From: Serratia liquefaciens | GTDB lineage: Bacteria > Pseudomonadota > Gammaproteobacteria > Enterobacterales > Enterobacteriaceae | Direction of reading: 5' to 3' | Assembly: GCF_027594825.1 (NCBI RefSeq) | Contig: NZ_CP088930.1 | Span: forward strand, 4,835,019 to 4,899,018 | DNA length: 64,000 nucleotides | In this document: positions 1 to 8,371 of the stretch, one piece after another | Layout of the letters: each line of letters begins with the position of its first letter | Position numbering within the stretch: the first letter of the stretch is position 1 | The notes under the pieces: model-generated | Told to the model about the DNA's origin: nothing | What the model saw: the letters and a program-made list of their open reading frames with translations, nothing else | Databases searched by the model: none | Position numbers and translations under genes: made by a program

Positions 1-414
1 GACGGTGCCGGTATACCATGCGGTGATAATGGCGGTCACCAGGGGCTGCAAGCCGGCCTGAATGGCCAGTTGTTGCAGCTGTTTTGCGCTTTGGCCCGAC
101 TGCAATAGCCCACCAAGCTGCTCAACCTGCGTGGTGAACTGGTCATTCTGATTATGTAAGGCCGTAAAAATACGCGCTGACATTCCCTGATCGATATCCT
201 CATGTTCGCTCAATGTCTGGGATATCTTGAAGAAACGGGCAAACTGCAGCGGGTTGGTCGCCGCGGTATGTTGTTCTGCCAGGCTGAGGAAAGGGTAACT
301 GAGCAATGACGTCGCCAGCAGGGTTGAGGCCAGCCCCAGCAGCACTTCTCGTCGACTGAAACCGGTTCCATTTTTGATCGGTAACTCACCATCGTCTGAT
401 AACAAATTTTCCAT
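1..414 (-). CDS. Sugar (sorbitol-type) dehydrogenase small subunit, partial
   Basis: The first 138 codons of a gene that runs off the left edge. The protein opens with a twin-arginine signal (FSRREVLLGLAS, about residues 19-30) followed by a hydrophobic stretch, so it is probably exported folded by Tat. The following helical region, ending with ITAWYTGTV, resembles the small subunit of membrane FAD-dependent sorbitol/sugar dehydrogenases (FAD-SLDH family). In that family the small subunit chaperones a GMC flavoprotein that passes electrons to a cytochrome c subunit; those genes would be expected to the left, outside the window. The start ATG at 412-414 has only a weak GAGAA upstream. A gluconate 2-dehydrogenase subunit 3 is the main alternative. 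Confidence 0.7.
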   Translation of the reverse strand, partial: MENLLSDDGELPIKNGTGFSRREVLLGLASTLLATSLLSYPFLSLAEQHTAATNPLQFARFFKISQTLSEHEDIDQGMSARIFTALHNQNDQFTTQVEQLGGLLQSGQSAKQLQQLAIQAGLQPLVTAIITAWYTGTV

Positions 415-786
415 GTGTTTTTCTCACAAAACAGGTGTTATTGCCCAAGCAGGCAAAAGAGAAGGGGTAAAGAGAGATAAAAAATAATCAACAATGGGAT
501 AAATCCATTGCTTACAGTTCTGCATCTAATAATTTGGCGGGATATTAACTTGCCGATAACTTTTCGGCAATAAACTTGCTCAGACGCGTGAATAAAAAAG
601 CACAGAAAGAATAAAAAAAGCCGACGCTGTGGCCGCTTAGCGGCGGCGTGAACGGTATCGTTGCGGGTATTTGAAGATAATTAATGAGGGTAAATAACAT
701 TATTTACGCTATCAGGGCGGGTATAACAGGGCGTATTAATAAGTAATGTTTATATTTAAATTGCAGATGCTGTCATTATTTTGACC
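415..786. other. AT-rich intergenic region
   Basis: No convincing gene. It holds the promoter side of the sugar dehydrogenase gene and two consecutive minus-strand terminators (613-647 here and 787-810 at the nuclease end). The roughly 140 bp between them could encode a short transcript, but I see no ORF with a ribosome-binding site. Confidence 0.5.
613..647 (-). terminator. Rho-independent terminator (second of a tandem pair)
   Basis: On the minus strand a 9-bp stem with one mismatch (GCCGCCGCT with AGCGTCGGC) and a 10-nt loop is followed directly by seven T. It lies about 140 bp beyond the nuclease terminator, so it is either a back-up terminator or the end of a separate small transcript. 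Confidence 0.7.
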
Positions 787-810
787 AATAAAAACCCGCC
801 GTAGCGGGTT
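787..810 (-). terminator. Rho-independent terminator of the nuclease gene
   Basis: AACCCGC-CGTA-GCGGGTT forms a perfect 7-bp stem. On the minus strand it is followed by TTTTTATT. It sits just past the nuclease stop codon. Confidence 0.85.
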
Positions 811-823
811 CCTGGTCATTATT

Positions 824-1621
824 TTAGCTCTTGCAACCCATCAGCTCTGGCAGCACGCCCGGCTTGGCTTTCAACGAAGCCTGTACGTCGTCGGGCAGAC
901 CAGCCCAGATAATCAGCCCGGTGCGTTTCTCGATTTCATTCACCGTGACACGATACTGGCAGAAATCGGCATTTTTCGGGGTGTTTTGGTCAAACAGAAA
1001 CGCCGCATAGTGGTTCACTTCCGGGCTGTTATTGATAAAGATGACCTTCCAGTAAGCGCTGGGAATGGTGTGGGCTTTTTGAGTGCCCGGCAATTTTCCC
1101 ATATTGCGTTCGTACAGCGGGCCGGTCACGGTATACACCGAACTGATGTCCGCCCGGTCAATCAGCTTGCGTTCCTGATCTTCCAGCCGTGCCCAAGAGC
1201 CCTGGTTAAGATCGGCCATCTGCGGGGTGATATTGGAAAGGTAGTTCAGCGACTCCCAGTCCGAGACGCCTGCCAGTGAGGCCAGCGGCGCCTGGTGCCC
1301 GCGGTCAACCTTCAGTGCCGCGTTGGCACCGGTGTAATCTGCCGGTACCAATGTATCTGCCGGGTTCAGTGCCGGATCGGTCTTCCAGTTGCGCGTTTTC
1401 CCGCTGGCCGGCGTGTCTTTGGTGATGTGATAGGCCACCCAGTTGGCGAACTTGGTGGTGCTGTTGTTGTTCAGCGTGTAAGCATGGCGAACGATGGACA
1501 CGTTACTGCTGCCGCCGGTGGGACAACCGACCGCGCAGTTGTCGATAGATTCCAATGCTTCGGCGGAGGCCTGGGCGGTAAACAGCAGGGCTGCCAGGGC
1601 TAACATCTTGTTAAATCGCAT
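824..1621 (-). CDS. nucA: Secreted sugar-non-specific endonuclease (Serratia nuclease)
   Basis: Extracellular DNA/RNA non-specific endonuclease of the beta-beta-alpha-Me superfamily; a Mg2+-dependent enzyme that cuts DNA and RNA to short 5'-phosphorylated oligonucleotides. A Sec signal peptide ends at AQASA (residue 20). The catalytic DRGHQAP motif is at residues 106-112, with the general-base His at 109, and LNYLSNITPQ supplies the metal-binding Asn. Four cysteines match the two known disulfides. Length (265 aa) and sequence agree with remembered S. marcescens NucA except for scattered changes. A start two codons upstream (1627) is possible, but its ATG is too close to the GAGG; the ATG at 1619-1621 has 8-nt spacing and fits the known N-terminus. 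Monocistronic, with its own terminator. Confidence 0.97.
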   Translation of the reverse strand: MRFNKMLALAALLFTAQASAEALESIDNCAVGCPTGGSSNVSIVRHAYTLNNNSTTKFANWVAYHITKDTPASGKTRNWKTDPALNPADTLVPADYTGANAALKVDRGHQAPLASLAGVSDWESLNYLSNITPQMADLNQGSWARLEDQERKLIDRADISSVYTVTGPLYERNMGKLPGTQKAHTIPSAYWKVIFINNSPEVNHYAAFLFDQNTPKNADFCQYRVTVNEIEKRTGLIIWAGLPDDVQASLKAKPGVLPELMGCKS

Positions 1622-1786
1622 ATTCATATCCTCAATAAGTTTTAATGATACTGTATGTATTTACAGTATTTGTAACTTATCGCAATGAAACGAATACAAC
1701 AATGCAACACATTCACGTTACGAATGTGTCAGCGTGGGCACAGCAAAGCGGGTTTAAAAAGCCGGTAACGGGTGGGCAGCAAAGCC

Positions 1787-3247
1787 TTAAAAACGCCAAA
1801 AGGCACGCGAGCACAATATCAGCATGGGGTAGATCTCAAGGCGGCCTAGCAACATCGCCGCGCACATCAGCCATTTTGCCGCATCGCTGAGCGTGCCAAA
1901 CCCCGCCGCGGTTTCGCCGAAGCCTAACCCCATGTTATTGATGCAGGCGGCAACGGTGGCGAAAGAGGTCACCAGATCATAGCCCATCAGATTCAGCAGC
2001 CAGATGAAGAAGCAGCTGAAAAAAACGTACAGAAAGAAAAAGCTCCAGACCGACCGCAATACCCGATCGTGAATCGGCGCATTGCCCACTTTAATGGTGT
2101 AAACGGCGTTGGGATGAACCAGCTGATTGATCTCATGCCGGCTCTGTTTGTACATGATCAGAAAACGCAGCGCCTTGATGCCGCCACAGGTCGAGCCCAC
2201 ACAGCCGCCGAAAAAGCTCGCTGCCAACAGCAGCATAATGGTGTGAGAAGGCATTTTGGCGTAGTCGGCAGTGGCCAGGCCGTTGTCGGTCATCATCGAA
2301 CTGGTGAGGAAGAAGCCGTGCACGAAGGAGTCTTTGGCGCCGTACATACCGGAGCGGTAGAGCTCGAGGCAGACAATCGCCACGATAATTGACAGCACCA
2401 GCAGGAAGAAGCGCAGCTCCGGGTTTTTATACAGGGGTTTCAGGCTGCGACGGCCGACGGCGACGAAATACAGGGTGAAGTTCACCGCCGCCAGAATGGA
2501 GAACATACCGCCGACCATTTCGACCGCCGAGCTGTCGTAATAGCCGAGACTCTCATTGCGGGTGGAGAATCCCCCGAGCGATACGGTGGAAATCCCATGG
2601 CAAAGGGCATCGAACCACGGCATGCCCGCGATGCGGAAAGCGACCGTACAGGCCAGCCCCAGTCCGAGATAGATCAGCCACAGGTTTTTCGAAGTATCGG
2701 CCAGCCGTGGCGTCAATCGTTCCTCTTTGAATGGTCCGGGCATTTCCGACTGATAAAGTTTGGCGCCGCCGATACCCAGCAGCGGCAGCACGGCCACGGC
2801 TAACACTATGACGCCGAGGCCGCCGATAAAGTTGAGTTGGGAACGGTAGTAGAGAAAGGATTTAGGTATGCCGGAGACATCGTTAAGTACCGAAGCGCCG
2901 GTGGTGGTGATGCCGGACACGCCCTCGAACATCGCGTCCGTCAGGCTGACGTTCAGCGTGTCATCCAGCCACAGCGGCAGGGCGCTGATCATTGAAAACA
3001 GCAGCCAGAACATGACGATAATCAGAAAGCCGTCCTGAGTGCGCAATTGCACTTTGGCCTGACGGGTACTGAACCAGCCTAATCCGCCGAGCGATCCGGC
3101 AATCACCAGGGTATAGAAAAAGGAGAAAACGCTTTTTTCTTTATAGAGCAGCGCTACCAGCAGGGGCGGGATCATTGACAGGCTGTAAAGGAAAACTAAA
3201 AAACTGCAAAGATGAATAACGACCAATATCTGCTTATTCTTGACCAT
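1787..3247 (-). CDS. TrkH-family potassium uptake channel subunit
   Basis: Integral membrane K+ translocating subunit (486 aa; E. coli TrkH/TrkG are about 483-485) that works with cytoplasmic TrkA, which is not in this window. The four P-loop repeats are visible: ITTTGAS, LGGFST, MTDNGL and NNMGLGFG; each keeps its filter glycine, although the third differs from the E. coli TTAGF type. The motif LVHPNAVYTIKVGN before the last repeat and the C-terminal FGR/LGRLEIYP-like end are typical. The ATG at 3245-3247 is chosen because the longer frame begins with TTG and adds a hydrophilic extension. A 13-bp inverted repeat lies about 65 bp upstream. It is less like E. coli TrkH than a core orthologue would be, so it may be a TrkG-like second copy. 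Confidence 0.88.
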   Translation of the reverse strand: MVKNKQILVVIHLCSFLVFLYSLSMIPPLLVALLYKEKSVFSFFYTLVIAGSLGGLGWFSTRQAKVQLRTQDGFLIIVMFWLLFSMISALPLWLDDTLNVSLTDAMFEGVSGITTTGASVLNDVSGIPKSFLYYRSQLNFIGGLGVIVLAVAVLPLLGIGGAKLYQSEMPGPFKEERLTPRLADTSKNLWLIYLGLGLACTVAFRIAGMPWFDALCHGISTVSLGGFSTRNESLGYYDSSAVEMVGGMFSILAAVNFTLYFVAVGRRSLKPLYKNPELRFFLLVLSIIVAIVCLELYRSGMYGAKDSFVHGFFLTSSMMTDNGLATADYAKMPSHTIMLLLAASFFGGCVGSTCGGIKALRFLIMYKQSRHEINQLVHPNAVYTIKVGNAPIHDRVLRSVWSFFFLYVFFSCFFIWLLNLMGYDLVTSFATVAACINNMGLGFGETAAGFGTLSDAAKWLMCAAMLLGRLEIYPMLILCSRAFWRF

Positions 3248-3313
3248 AATACTTGCGCTCGAGCTGCCTGACGGCAATGAGTCAATTTATTGTTTAAGCC
3301 AGAAAGAATAAGG

Positions 3314-3352
3314 CAGGCGATATAAAAATAACGTAAAAATTTATATCGCCTG
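3314..3352. repeat. 13-bp perfect inverted repeat upstream of the trkH-like gene
   Basis: CAGGCGATATAAA at 3314-3326 and TTTATATCGCCTG at 3340-3352 are perfectly complementary across a 13-nt AT-rich loop. It lies between the unknown gene at 3387 and the TrkH start. There is no T-tract right after it on either strand, so an operator or an mRNA leader hairpin is as likely as a terminator. Confidence 0.7.
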
Positions 3353-3386
3353 AAAGGGTTGGCACGTTTTTTAATCGCAATGGCGA

Positions 3387-3731
3387 TTATTCCAACAGGG
3401 TATTCACGGTGCGACGCACGTATTGCGTCATTTGCGCCAGATCCTCGGGGGACACCGGCCCACCGCCGGCGCGTACCACCTGCTGTTCTATTTGAGCAAT
3501 TTCCTGCTCGACCTTATTGGCAATCTGCACTTTGACGATCTTATCCACCGACGAGAGCAGCACCTTCAACACCACTTTCAGCGCCACATTCTCGCAGAAC
3601 GAATCGTAGTGATGAACCGCAGGCGGTAGTGCGGGGGGCTCGGGTGCGCGCGGGGCCATAGCCTTGAAACTGTCTACATTTTCAATAATAAGATCCATGT
3701 CTCTTATTAGTTCATCAAAATCTTTAGACAC
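3387..3731 (-). CDS. Hypothetical protein, helical, about 114 aa
   Basis: No family recognised. The chosen GTG start (3729-3731) has GGGAAA about 10 nt upstream; the open frame extends to 3776, and an internal ATG at Met-27 of that frame is a third option. The protein has an acidic helical N-terminus, a proline/alanine linker (PRAPEPPALPP), and a helical C-terminal half with KVVLKVLLSSVDKIVKV and a glutamate-rich segment. No signal peptide or clear membrane span. It lies upstream of the TrkH-like gene on the same strand, but the 140-bp gap with an inverted repeat argues against tight coupling. Confidence 0.6.
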   Translation of the reverse strand: MSKDFDELIRDMDLIIENVDSFKAMAPRAPEPPALPPAVHHYDSFCENVALKVVLKVLLSSVDKIVKVQIANKVEQEIAQIEQQVVRAGGGPVSPEDLAQMTQYVRRTVNTLLE

Positions 3732-3926
3732 TGACTTATTTCCCTTCGCTATGCGCAAAAACAGAACGCCCGTCATCAGGGCGCAGGCCGGTGATTGGCG
3801 GGCAGAACGAATTTCGACCGTGACGTTCAGGTAGTGAATGGCAGGCTGAGCGGCATTTTAACCTTGCCGGGGGTTGGCAACAAGATGGGGCCGAAGGAAT
3901 CCGCGGCCCCGTCGGGCTGGTGATGG

Positions 3927-4526
3927 CTAACTTTTCAGCTTGGCGGTGATTTTCGCCACGTGTTCGCCCTGGTAGCGGGCAATGGCCAGTTCTTCCGCGC
4001 TGGGCTGGCGCGAACCGTCGCCACCGGCGAGGGTAGTTGCGCCGTAAGGCGTGCCGCCGCGAGGCTGGGAAACGTCAAACAGTTCAGGCGTGCCGTAACC
4101 GATAGGCACAATAATAAAACCGTGGTGCGCCAGCGTGGTCCAGGTGGAGCTGATGGTGTGCTCCTGGCCGCCGCCGGTGCCGGTGGAGGAAAAGACGCTG
4201 CCCACTTTGCCGTACAGCGCGCCGGAAGCCCAGAGCCCGCCGGTTTGATCGAGGAAGGTACGCATTTGGCCGGCCATGTTGCCAAAGCGGGTTGGGGTAC
4301 CGAAGATGATGCCGTCGTAGTCGGCCAGCTCCTGCGGGCTGGCGACAGGAGCCTGTTGATTTTGCTTGCCGCCGGCTTTGGCAAAGGCCTCAGCCGGGAT
4401 GGTTTCCGGGACCCGTTTCAGGGTGACTTCGACGCCACTGACCTTGCGTGCGCCTTCCGCTACCGCGTTCGCCAGGGTTTCAATATGTCCGTACATTGAG
4501 TAATACAGAACCAGAATTTTCGCCAT
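3927..4526 (-). CDS. wrbA: NAD(P)H:quinone oxidoreductase WrbA
   Basis: Tetrameric FMN flavoprotein that reduces quinones by two electrons, protecting against redox cycling. The 199-aa protein matches the family length. The FMN phosphate loop is seen at the N-terminus ([12 protein letters not shown]), and the isoalloxazine-binding PTRFGNM and [10 protein letters not shown] segments follow. The start is supported by GGAGAACGGAAC before the ATG. A GC-rich hairpin (GGGGCCG/CGGCCCC, near 3888-3911) lies after the stop but has a poor T-tract. Confidence 0.96.
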   Translation of the reverse strand: MAKILVLYYSMYGHIETLANAVAEGARKVSGVEVTLKRVPETIPAEAFAKAGGKQNQQAPVASPQELADYDGIIFGTPTRFGNMAGQMRTFLDQTGGLWASGALYGKVGSVFSSTGTGGGQEHTISSTWTTLAHHGFIIVPIGYGTPELFDVSQPRGGTPYGATTLAGGDGSRQPSAEELAIARYQGEHVAKITAKLKS

Positions 4527-4603
4527 GTTCCGTTCTCCGCTGTGGTGGATGAAAAAGATGCTTCCTAAGCATAGGAGTGAATGCGGAACTTAGCCTTGTG
4601 GCC

Positions 4604-5221
4604 TTATCTCATCCCGGCTATCGCCAGCAGTGCACCGAAGGTAATCAGCAGGCCACCGAATACCTTGTCTATGCCTTTGCGCAGGCGCAGCAGTCGCGCA
4701 TTGATGCCCGGCGCGGAAAACAACAGTGCAACGGCGCTGAACCACAGGATATGAGCCAGGGCGATAAACAAGCCGTAGCCGATTTGCACCGCCAGCGACG
4801 TTTGCGGATTCACCACCTGCATAAACAGGCTGACGACAAAAATGGTGGTTTTCGGGTTCAGCGCATTGGTTAAAAAGCCGGTTTTCAGCGCGGCGAAATC
4901 GCTGGCGGCGGTAGGGGCCGCGCCGGCAGACACCGTGGGAGCACCGGCATTACGCAGCATGCTGACACCCAGGTAAATCAGGTAGGCAGCGCCAATCATC
5001 TTCAACAGGGTGAATAGCCACAGCGATTGCTGGATCAGCACGCCGACGCCGATCAGGGTGTAGCTCACGTGGATCAGCACTCCGGCGCCGATACCGCAGG
5101 CGGTCACCACACCGGCACGACGGGAAAGCAACAGGCTGTTGCGCGACACCATGGCGAAATCAGGCCCTGGGCTAATGACGGCAAGTAAAGTGATGGTGAC
5201 GACAGCGATGAGTTCGGTCAT
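4604..5221 (-). CDS. LysE/RhtB-family amino acid exporter
   Basis: Inner-membrane exporter of about 205 aa with the family's six predicted helices. The N-terminal signature VISPGPDFAMVSRNSLLLSRRAG is the conserved LysE/RhtB G-P-D-F motif. Members export homoserine, threonine, leucine or related amino acids; the substrate cannot be read from sequence. AGGATT precedes the ATG. It is divergent from a LysR regulator at 5290, which is likely its regulator. Confidence 0.9.
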   Translation of the reverse strand: MTELIAVVTITLLAVISPGPDFAMVSRNSLLLSRRAGVVTACGIGAGVLIHVSYTLIGVGVLIQQSLWLFTLLKMIGAAYLIYLGVSMLRNAGAPTVSAGAAPTAASDFAALKTGFLTNALNPKTTIFVVSLFMQVVNPQTSLAVQIGYGLFIALAHILWFSAVALLFSAPGINARLLRLRKGIDKVFGGLLITFGALLAIAGMR

Positions 5222-5289
5222 AGTAATCCTGTAAATGAATCAGAAGAGAGTGGCTGATTTATAAAGGGAATGGCCGACGGTGACAAACG

Positions 5290-6213
5290 ATGAAAACTGA
5301 CGATTTCGGTGAGAAAAACTCACGCAAAATAAACCGGCCACTGTCATTGGGCGGATTGCGATGTTTTGAAGCGGCGGCCAGGCTGGAAAGTTTCACCCAG
5401 GCGGCGAACAGTTTAAACCTGACGCACGGGGCGGTTAGCCGTGCGGTCAGGGCGCTGGAGGATGAGCTGGGTATTGCGTTGTTTGAACGCCGTCATCGGC
5501 GGGTATATCTGACGCCCGCCGGGCGGACTTTGTTTCAGGCGTCGCAACAGGCATTCGGCATCCTGGAACAGACTGCGCAAAAGCTGCGGCAACAGGCGCA
5601 GGATGCACCGCTGGTATTGTCCTGTGAGCCGACGCTATTGATGCGTTGGCTGATACCCCGTCTGCCTGCGTTTCAGTTGGCGCACCCGGACATCCATCTG
5701 CAGTTGGTCGCTGGCGGTGGGCCATTTTCCTTCCACGACGGCATCAGCGCCGCCCTACGGCGCAACGATTTTGATTGGGGAGATAAACTGCACAGCCAGT
5801 GGCTGTTCAACGAGCAAGTCGGGCCGGTATGCAAGCCTGAAATGCTGCCGCGTTTTATCGCCTTCCACGCTGGTCAGCCGCAGCTGAGCCGCGATGCGGT
5901 GCTGCTGCACTCCGCCACACGGCCTGATGCCTGGCGGCATTGGGCTCAGCAGCAGAGTGTGTCGCTGGAAGGCTGGCCAGAGCAGCGCTTCGATCACTTT
6001 TACTTCAGTTTGCAGGCGGCGGTGGCGGGGATAGGCGTCGCTATCGGCCCCTGGCAGCAGGTGCGGGATGACGTGGACGGCGGGCTACTGAGCGCCCCCT
6101 TTGGTTTTACGTCGGACGGCAGCGGTTATTGTCTGCTGACACCGCAAGAAATCAGGCCGGGCAGCGCGCTGGCCCGGCTGGCGGACTGGCTGAAACTCAG
6201 TTCAGACGCTTGA
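5290..6213 (+). CDS. LysR-family transcriptional regulator (GcvA-like)
   Basis: 307-aa LysR protein. The winged helix-turn-helix is at about residues 20-80 (LRCFEAAARLESFTQAANSLNLTHGAVSRAVRALE, spanning helix 1 to the recognition helix), followed by a periplasmic-binding-protein-like effector domain from about residue 108. The recognition pattern THGAVSRAV resembles the GcvA subgroup. It is divergent from the LysE-family exporter with a 68-bp gap, the usual layout for a LysR protein controlling a neighbouring amino acid exporter. Its last 17 bp overlap the convergent XRE gene. Confidence 0.9.
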   Translation: MKTDDFGEKNSRKINRPLSLGGLRCFEAAARLESFTQAANSLNLTHGAVSRAVRALEDELGIALFERRHRRVYLTPAGRTLFQASQQAFGILEQTAQKLRQQAQDAPLVLSCEPTLLMRWLIPRLPAFQLAHPDIHLQLVAGGGPFSFHDGISAALRRNDFDWGDKLHSQWLFNEQVGPVCKPEMLPRFIAFHAGQPQLSRDAVLLHSATRPDAWRHWAQQQSVSLEGWPEQRFDHFYFSLQAAVAGIGVAIGPWQQVRDDVDGGLLSAPFGFTSDGSGYCLLTPQEIRPGSALARLADWLKLSSDA

Positions 6214-6667
6214 GCTTTTGTTCCAGGCGCTGGCGTTGCCAACGGCTGAAGAAGTCGCGTAACAGCAGGGTGCGCGTTGCGCGCATAATCACTGCGATAC
6301 TCATACCGGCCATGGCCCACAGCGACCAGAGATATTGCGGATGAGTAAACCAGTTAATGGCGAACAACAGCACCGCGATGAATGCGAACCTCACCATCAT
6401 GCGCAGTAGCCTGCCTTCTTCTTCCACCTGTCGGCGAATCGCCTGCTCGGCTTGGCTGCTGTCGCTGTTTTCCTGTGGCGGCGGCTGGTTAAGATCGCCG
6501 ATCCGCAATTCCAGCGCCGCGGCTATCGCAGACAGGGTTTCCAGACTGGCCTGCTCGCCATTTTCAAGGCGCTGAACGGTACGGGTGCTGAGCCCGGCAA
6601 TGCTGGCCAATTGTTCCTGAGACCAGCCTTTTTCCAGCCGTAATTGCCGGATGCGGTAAGTTTGCAT
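6197..6667 (-). CDS. XRE helix-turn-helix protein with 2TM domain
   Basis: 156-aa protein. The N-terminal XRE/Cro domain is at residues 1-60 (IRQLRLEKGWSQEQLASIAG with STRTVQRLENG), then a hydrophilic linker, then two membrane helices (AFIAVLLFAINWF and LWSLWAMAGMSIAVIM) of the 2TM family, ending in a basic tail. This makes it a probable membrane-tethered DNA-binding protein. The start is the ATG at 6665-6667 with GGAG seven nt upstream; the longer open frame has no ribosome site. Function unknown. It overlaps the convergent LysR gene by 17 bp. Confidence 0.82.
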   Translation of the reverse strand: MQTYRIRQLRLEKGWSQEQLASIAGLSTRTVQRLENGEQASLETLSAIAAALELRIGDLNQPPPQENSDSSQAEQAIRRQVEEEGRLLRMMVRFAFIAVLLFAINWFTHPQYLWSLWAMAGMSIAVIMRATRTLLLRDFFSRWQRQRLEQKLKRLN

Positions 6668-6786
6668 TGCACGCTCCAAAAATGAACCTTCATTGAGGCC
6701 AAGTGTAGGAGTTGAGGCCGCGGACCGCCACGACAGGCGTATGACATCTGTACGACAGGCAGGCGACAACCCGCTGAATACGCGGG

Positions 6787-7362
6787 CTAGAAGGTGACGT
6801 TACGGATAAAGCGCAGAGGGCTATCGGTGCGGTTGGCGTACGCATAGCGCTGATCGCTGTTGAACACCTGGGTTTGGCCGGCGTCCAGCGTCAGGGTGTG
6901 TTGCTCCAGCACCAACGTCAGGCTGCCGGTGATCACATAGATTATTTCACTCCAGCCTTCGGCGTCCGGCACCGAGTCGTAGTGTTCGCCAGGCATCAGC
7001 GTCCATTCCCAAAGCTCAACCCGCTGACGAGCCGGTACGCTGGCGGCGAACAGCGCCTGGCTTGCCGGTTGAACGCCTTGCCAGGCCAGTTCGCCGACCA
7101 AATGGCTGCCGCGCGCTTCGGGGGCCTGGATCAGATCGGTGAAGGCGATATTCAATGCCTCGGCCAATTTGTCCAACACCGCCAGGCTGACGTTGCGATC
7201 GCCGGCCTCAATGCCGGCCAGCATGCGGCGGCTGACGCCGGATTTTTCCGCCAGCATGACCTGGCTTAGCCCCGCCTGCTGGCGAAAACCGCGCAGGTTG
7301 CTGCTCAGGTATTGCAGCACCTTGGGGGCTTCAAGTTTACCGCTGTTCACTGTATTGCTCAT
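6787..7362 (-). CDS. XRE-cupin transcriptional regulator
   Basis: 191-aa regulator of the XRE-cupin class: an N-terminal helix-turn-helix (residues about 18-75, FRQQAGLSQVMLAEKSGVSR and MLAGIEAGDRNVSL) and a C-terminal cupin barrel (about 110-185, GWSEIIYVITGSLTLVLE). Such proteins usually sense a small metabolite and repress a neighbouring gene. It is divergent from the EamA exporter at 7430, and a GTGCA-N6-TGCAC inverted repeat lies in the 67-bp gap, so control of that exporter is a reasonable inference. Confidence 0.88.
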   Translation of the reverse strand: MSNTVNSGKLEAPKVLQYLSSNLRGFRQQAGLSQVMLAEKSGVSRRMLAGIEAGDRNVSLAVLDKLAEALNIAFTDLIQAPEARGSHLVGELAWQGVQPASQALFAASVPARQRVELWEWTLMPGEHYDSVPDAEGWSEIIYVITGSLTLVLEQHTLTLDAGQTQVFNSDQRYAYANRTDSPLRFIRNVTF

Positions 7363-7393
7363 CCCAGGGCTTTACCTCATACTGGCAGGATCT

Positions 7394-7409
7394 GTGCATT
7401 ATATTGCAC
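7394..7409. promoter_or_regulatory. Candidate operator between XRE-cupin gene and EamA gene
   Basis: GTGCATTATATTGCAC has perfect 5-bp arms (GTGCA/TGCAC) around an AT-rich 6-bp core. It is 20 bp upstream of the EamA start and 31 bp upstream of the regulator start, a good place for a shared operator. Assignment is by position only. Confidence 0.45.
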
Positions 7410-7429
7410 CCAGCAGGAAGGGCAAGCCG

Positions 7430-8347
7430 GTGTCTGCAGTAAAAAAATCCTTTATTTCCACCTTCATTCCCAGCATAAAGCGCCAGGAAGCGGTGTTGAT
7501 TTTCATCACCATGATCTGGGGCGGAACCTTTCTCGCGGTGCATCTTGCCATGCAGGTCAGCGGGCCGTTTTTCTTTGTGGGTTTGCGTTTCGCTGCGGCT
7601 ACGCTGGTGCTGATGTTGTTCTCCCTGCGCAGCTTACGCGGATTGACCTGGTATGAGCTGAAAGCGGGCGTGTTTATCGGTATCGCCATCATGTTCGGTT
7701 ACGGCCTGCAAACCGTGGGCCTGCAAACCATCAGCAGCAGTCAATCGGCGTTCATCACCGCCATGTATGTGCCGATGGTGCCGTTGTTGCAGTGGCTGGT
7801 GCTCGGGCGTTTCCCCGGCGTGATGGCCTGGGTCGGCGTGTTATTGGCCTTCAGCGGCCTGATGCTCTTGGCCGCGCCAAGCAGTACCGATATGGCGCTT
7901 AGCATCGGCGAGATCCTGACGTTGGTTGGCACGCTGGGGATGGCTGCCGAGATCATTTTGATTGGCGCCTATGCGGGCAAGGTCAACGTTAAGCGGGTGA
8001 CGGTGGTGCAATTGGCGACCGCCTCGCTGGCGGCGTTCCTGATGATGGTACCGACCGGCGAATCGGTGCCGCCTTACAGCAATTACCTGCTCTACAGCGC
8101 GGTGGGATTGGGGCTGGCCAGCGCCATCATTCAGGTGACGATGAACTGGGCGCAACGAAGCGTTTCGCCGACGCGTGCCACGGTTATTTATGCCGGCGAG
8201 CCGGTGTGGGCCGGGCTGGTGGGGCGCATTGCAGGCGAGCGTTTGCCGGGCGTAGCGCTACTGGGGTGCGCGTTGATCGTCTTGGGCGTGCTGGTCAGCG
8301 AAATGCGTATTCGACGTAAAGAAAAAGCGGCGGCGTTGGCTGAATAA
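7430..8347 (+). CDS. EamA/DMT-family transporter
   Basis: Inner-membrane drug/metabolite transporter of 305 aa with about ten hydrophobic helices arranged as two EamA repeats (FITMIWGGTFLAVHLAM near the start; YAGEPVWAGLVG in the second repeat, typical of this superfamily). The open frame runs upstream to 7139 through the divergent regulator; the GTG at 7430 is chosen because AGGAAGG precedes it by 8 nt and the hydrophobic protein begins shortly after. Likely exports an amino acid-like metabolite or toxic compound. Ends in a GC hairpin shared with the convergent rut operon. Confidence 0.87.
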   Translation: MSAVKKSFISTFIPSIKRQEAVLIFITMIWGGTFLAVHLAMQVSGPFFFVGLRFAAATLVLMLFSLRSLRGLTWYELKAGVFIGIAIMFGYGLQTVGLQTISSSQSAFITAMYVPMVPLLQWLVLGRFPGVMAWVGVLLAFSGLMLLAAPSSTDMALSIGEILTLVGTLGMAAEIILIGAYAGKVNVKRVTVVQLATASLAAFLMMVPTGESVPPYSNYLLYSAVGLGLASAIIQVTMNWAQRSVSPTRATVIYAGEPVWAGLVGRIAGERLPGVALLGCALIVLGVLVSEMRIRRKEKAAALAE

Positions 8348-8365
8348 GGCCCGGCAAGCCGGGCC
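8348..8365. terminator. GC-rich hairpin between convergent genes
   Basis: GGCCCGG-CAAG-CCGGGCC is a perfect 7-bp stem directly after the EamA stop and just before the rutG stop. There is no T-run on either side, so it may act as a bidirectional mRNA end stabiliser rather than a strong terminator. Confidence 0.55.
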
Positions 8366-8371
8366 GCGGTG

